A DNA stretch of 64,000 bases from Gaiellasilicea sp963749515 (GTDB lineage Bacteria > Actinomycetota > Thermoleophilia > Gaiellales > Gaiellaceae), in the NCBI GenBank assembly GCA_963749515.1, contig CAVVMR010000010.1:558001-622000 (forward strand). The letters run 5' to 3'. Shown in pieces: positions 62,808 through 64,000 of the stretch. The number at the start of each line of letters is the position of its first letter. The first letter of the stretch is position 1. The notes under the pieces were generated by a model that saw only the letters and a list, made by a program, of their open reading frames with translations, was not told the origin of the DNA and did no database searches. The translations under genes were made by a program, and so were the position numbers.

Positions 62808-63844
62808 GCCGGATCGAACGGCTGGCGGCGCTCCTCGACGAGCCGCTTCTCGTCACGAGCGGGATGAACGTCCGTTACCTCACCGGGCTCTCGAGCTCGA
62901 ACGTCGCCCTGCTCGTCGACTCGGCCGGCGACGCCACGCTCTTCACGGACTTTCGCTACGCACAGAAGGCGAAGGCGCTCGACGGGGTCCACTTCGAGCA
63001 GACGGCCCGTGCGGTGATCGCCGACCTCGCGACCCGGCTCGCCGGCCAGACGATCGGGATCGAGGCTCATGTCCTCACCGTTGCGAGCCACGAGACGCTG
63101 AAGGAGGGTGGCGTGGAGACCGTGCAGCGGCAGAGTCTGGTCGAACGCCTGCGCGCGGTGAAGGAGCCGGCCGAGATCGAGACGACGCGGGAGGCTGCCG
63201 CGATCTCGGACCTGATGTTCGCTGCGCTCGCCGAGGAGCGCTTCACCGGCCGAACAGAGCGCGATCTGGCCTGGCGCGTTCGCGAGCTCTTCCGTGAGCA
63301 CGGCTCGTCGGAGCTCTCCTTCGACACGATCGTCGCCGCAGCCGAGAACGGAGCGAGCCCGCACGCCGACGTCCGCGACGCAGAGATCCCTCCCAACACG
63401 CTGGTCACGGTCGATGCCGGCTGCCGCATCGACGGCTATGCGTCCGACTGCACGCGCACCTTCGCCACCGGCGCCCTCCCGGACGATCTCGCGCGCGCGT
63501 ACGAGGTGTGCCTCGAGGCACAGCTGGCGGGCCTGGAGGCGTTCGCGCCCGGGGCCGGCGGCCGCGAGGTGGACGCGGCGGCGCGCGACGTGATCGCGGC
63601 TGCCGGCTGGGGCGATGAGTTCGGCCACGGGCTCGGGCACGGAATCGGGCTGGAGGTCCACGAAGCTCCAACCGTCCGGGCGGAGTCGACCGACACGCTC
63701 GAGGCAGGCAACGTCGTCAGCTGCGAGCCGGGCATCTATCTTCCGGGTCTCGGAGGGGTGCGAATCGAGGACATGGTGCTCGTGACCGACGACGGCCGGG
63801 AGCGGCTCACGCAGGCGCCCAAGGAGCTGACGACCGTCCGGTAA
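62804..63844 (+). CDS. M24-family Xaa-Pro aminopeptidase
   Basis: 346 residues from ATG 62804. N-terminal creatinase-like domain (LVTSGMNVRYLTGLSSSNVA) and pita-bread domain with the metal ligands in TLVTVDAGCRIDGYASDCTR (Asp, Asp), GHGLGHGIGLEVHEAP (His), VVSCEPGIYLPGLGGVRIED (Glu, Glu). Cleaves X-Pro N-termini. This gene usually lies between aroQ and efp in this lineage and in Firmicutes. Confidence 0.92.
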   Translation: MSRIERLAALLDEPLLVTSGMNVRYLTGLSSSNVALLVDSAGDATLFTDFRYAQKAKALDGVHFEQTARAVIADLATRLAGQTIGIEAHVLTVASHETLKEGGVETVQRQSLVERLRAVKEPAEIETTREAAAISDLMFAALAEERFTGRTERDLAWRVRELFREHGSSELSFDTIVAAAENGASPHADVRDAEIPPNTLVTVDAGCRIDGYASDCTRTFATGALPDDLARAYEVCLEAQLAGLEAFAPGAGGREVDAAARDVIAAAGWGDEFGHGLGHGIGLEVHEAPTVRAESTDTLEAGNVVSCEPGIYLPGLGGVRIEDMVLVTDDGRERLTQAPKELTTVR

Positions 63845-63847
63845 CCT
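63842..63847 (+). promoter_or_regulatory. -10 box of efp
   Basis: TAACCT ends 8 nt before GTG 63856. Confidence 0.4.
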
Positions 63848-63855
63848 GCGGCGTC

Positions 63856-64000
63856 GTGGCCGAGGTCGTCTCCACCAACGAGTTCAAGACCGGGATGCAC
63901 ATCGAGCTCGAGGGCTCGGTGTGGCGGATCGTCGACTTCCAGCACGTCAAGCCCGGCAAGGGCGGCGCCTTCGTCCGCACGAAGGTGAAGAGCATCGACT
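63856..64000 (+). CDS. efp: Elongation factor P, 3' end outside the window
   Basis: The first 48 residues are visible from GTG 63856: VSTNEFKTGMHIELEGSVWR, IVDFQHVKPGKGGAFVRTKV. The tip loop carries KPGKGGAF with Lys at the site that is modified in many bacteria. Relieves ribosome stalling at polyproline, notable given the (EP)n and Pro-rich proteins encoded nearby. The gene runs off the end of the window. Confidence 0.96.
   Translation, partial: MAEVVSTNEFKTGMHIELEGSVWRIVDFQHVKPGKGGAFVRTKVKSID

Overview
The window is one continuous stretch of a high-GC actinobacterial chromosome. GTG starts, many 4-bp gene overlaps (GTGA/ATGA) and a large number of apparently leaderless genes are typical of Actinomycetota. 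The deep-branching class Thermoleophilia (Gaiellales/Solirubrobacterales type) is the best guess, inferred from gene content and from the order hisS-aspS ... mnmA ... sigma factor-alaS-ruvX-mltG-aroE-aroC-aroKB-aroQ-pepP-efp. There are no phage genes, transposases, rRNA genes or CRISPR arrays.

Layout. 1-9.9 kb: a truncated sensor kinase, a degenerate GGDEF membrane protein, small membrane and secreted proteins, a Tat-exported HExxH protein, a VOC protein, an HTH-DUF2087 regulator, an M20 peptidase and an acetamidase/formamidase. 9.9-15.3 kb: a complete peptide-type ABC importer (binding protein, two permeases, one fused double ATPase) ending in a long palindrome. 15.4-21.5 kb: an accessory zone of small genes, a serine hydrolase lipoprotein, an alpha/beta hydrolase, several small cysteine-motif proteins, a pair of ~79-bp direct repeats and tRNA-Glu. 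21.6-24.9 kb: a module with a secreted acidic protein, a cupredoxin, a two-component system and an acidic membrane protein. 24.9-28.2 kb: a TetR regulator, a palindromic operator and a large secreted metzincin. 28.2-31.6 kb: a GST-like protein, a cyclodeaminase in a sigma-factor operon, a candidate small RNA and tRNA-Gln. 31.6-37.7 kb (minus strand): six genes, five of them joined by 4-bp overlaps, encoding a methyltransferase, a uracil-DNA glycosylase, both halves of a heterodimeric ABC exporter, an RDD protein and an HD-like protein. 37.7-43.6 kb: the histidine utilisation set (ftcD, hutH, hutU, hutI) plus a BON protein.

43.6-64 kb is a conserved core block. It holds an MBL hydrolase, hisS and aspS; then a coiled-coil protein, a membrane-anchored (Glu-Pro)n protein, an RlpA-like protein, a structured RNA that I propose is 6S RNA, and a protein with a predicted c-di-GMP-binding MshEN domain. 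After these come mnmA, a DUF948-like protein, a degenerate anti-sigma factor with its SigB/F-type sigma factor, alaS, ruvX, mltG, and the shikimate genes aroE, aroC, aroK/aroB and aroQ, ending with an M24 aminopeptidase and the start of efp. The order hisS-aspS-(6S RNA)-mnmA-alaS-ruvX resembles the Bacillus subtilis order, which supports the RNA call.

Most interesting points: (i) a shared uncharacterised C-terminal domain on two different proteins around 50-51.6 kb, one carrying MshEN, with the 6S-like RNA and an RlpA-like protein between them; (ii) a cysteine-free IscU-like N-terminal domain on MnmA; (iii) two single-base frameshifts of the same kind (one extra G), in the (EP)n gene and at the aroK-aroB junction; (iv) a candidate small RNA with its own promoter and terminator; (v) the 19.1-21.4 kb repeat-bounded cluster of tiny cysteine-motif genes; (vi) a consistent leaderless promoter pattern TANNNT-N6-8-start. 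All functional statements are from reading the sequence and family knowledge; no database search was run.
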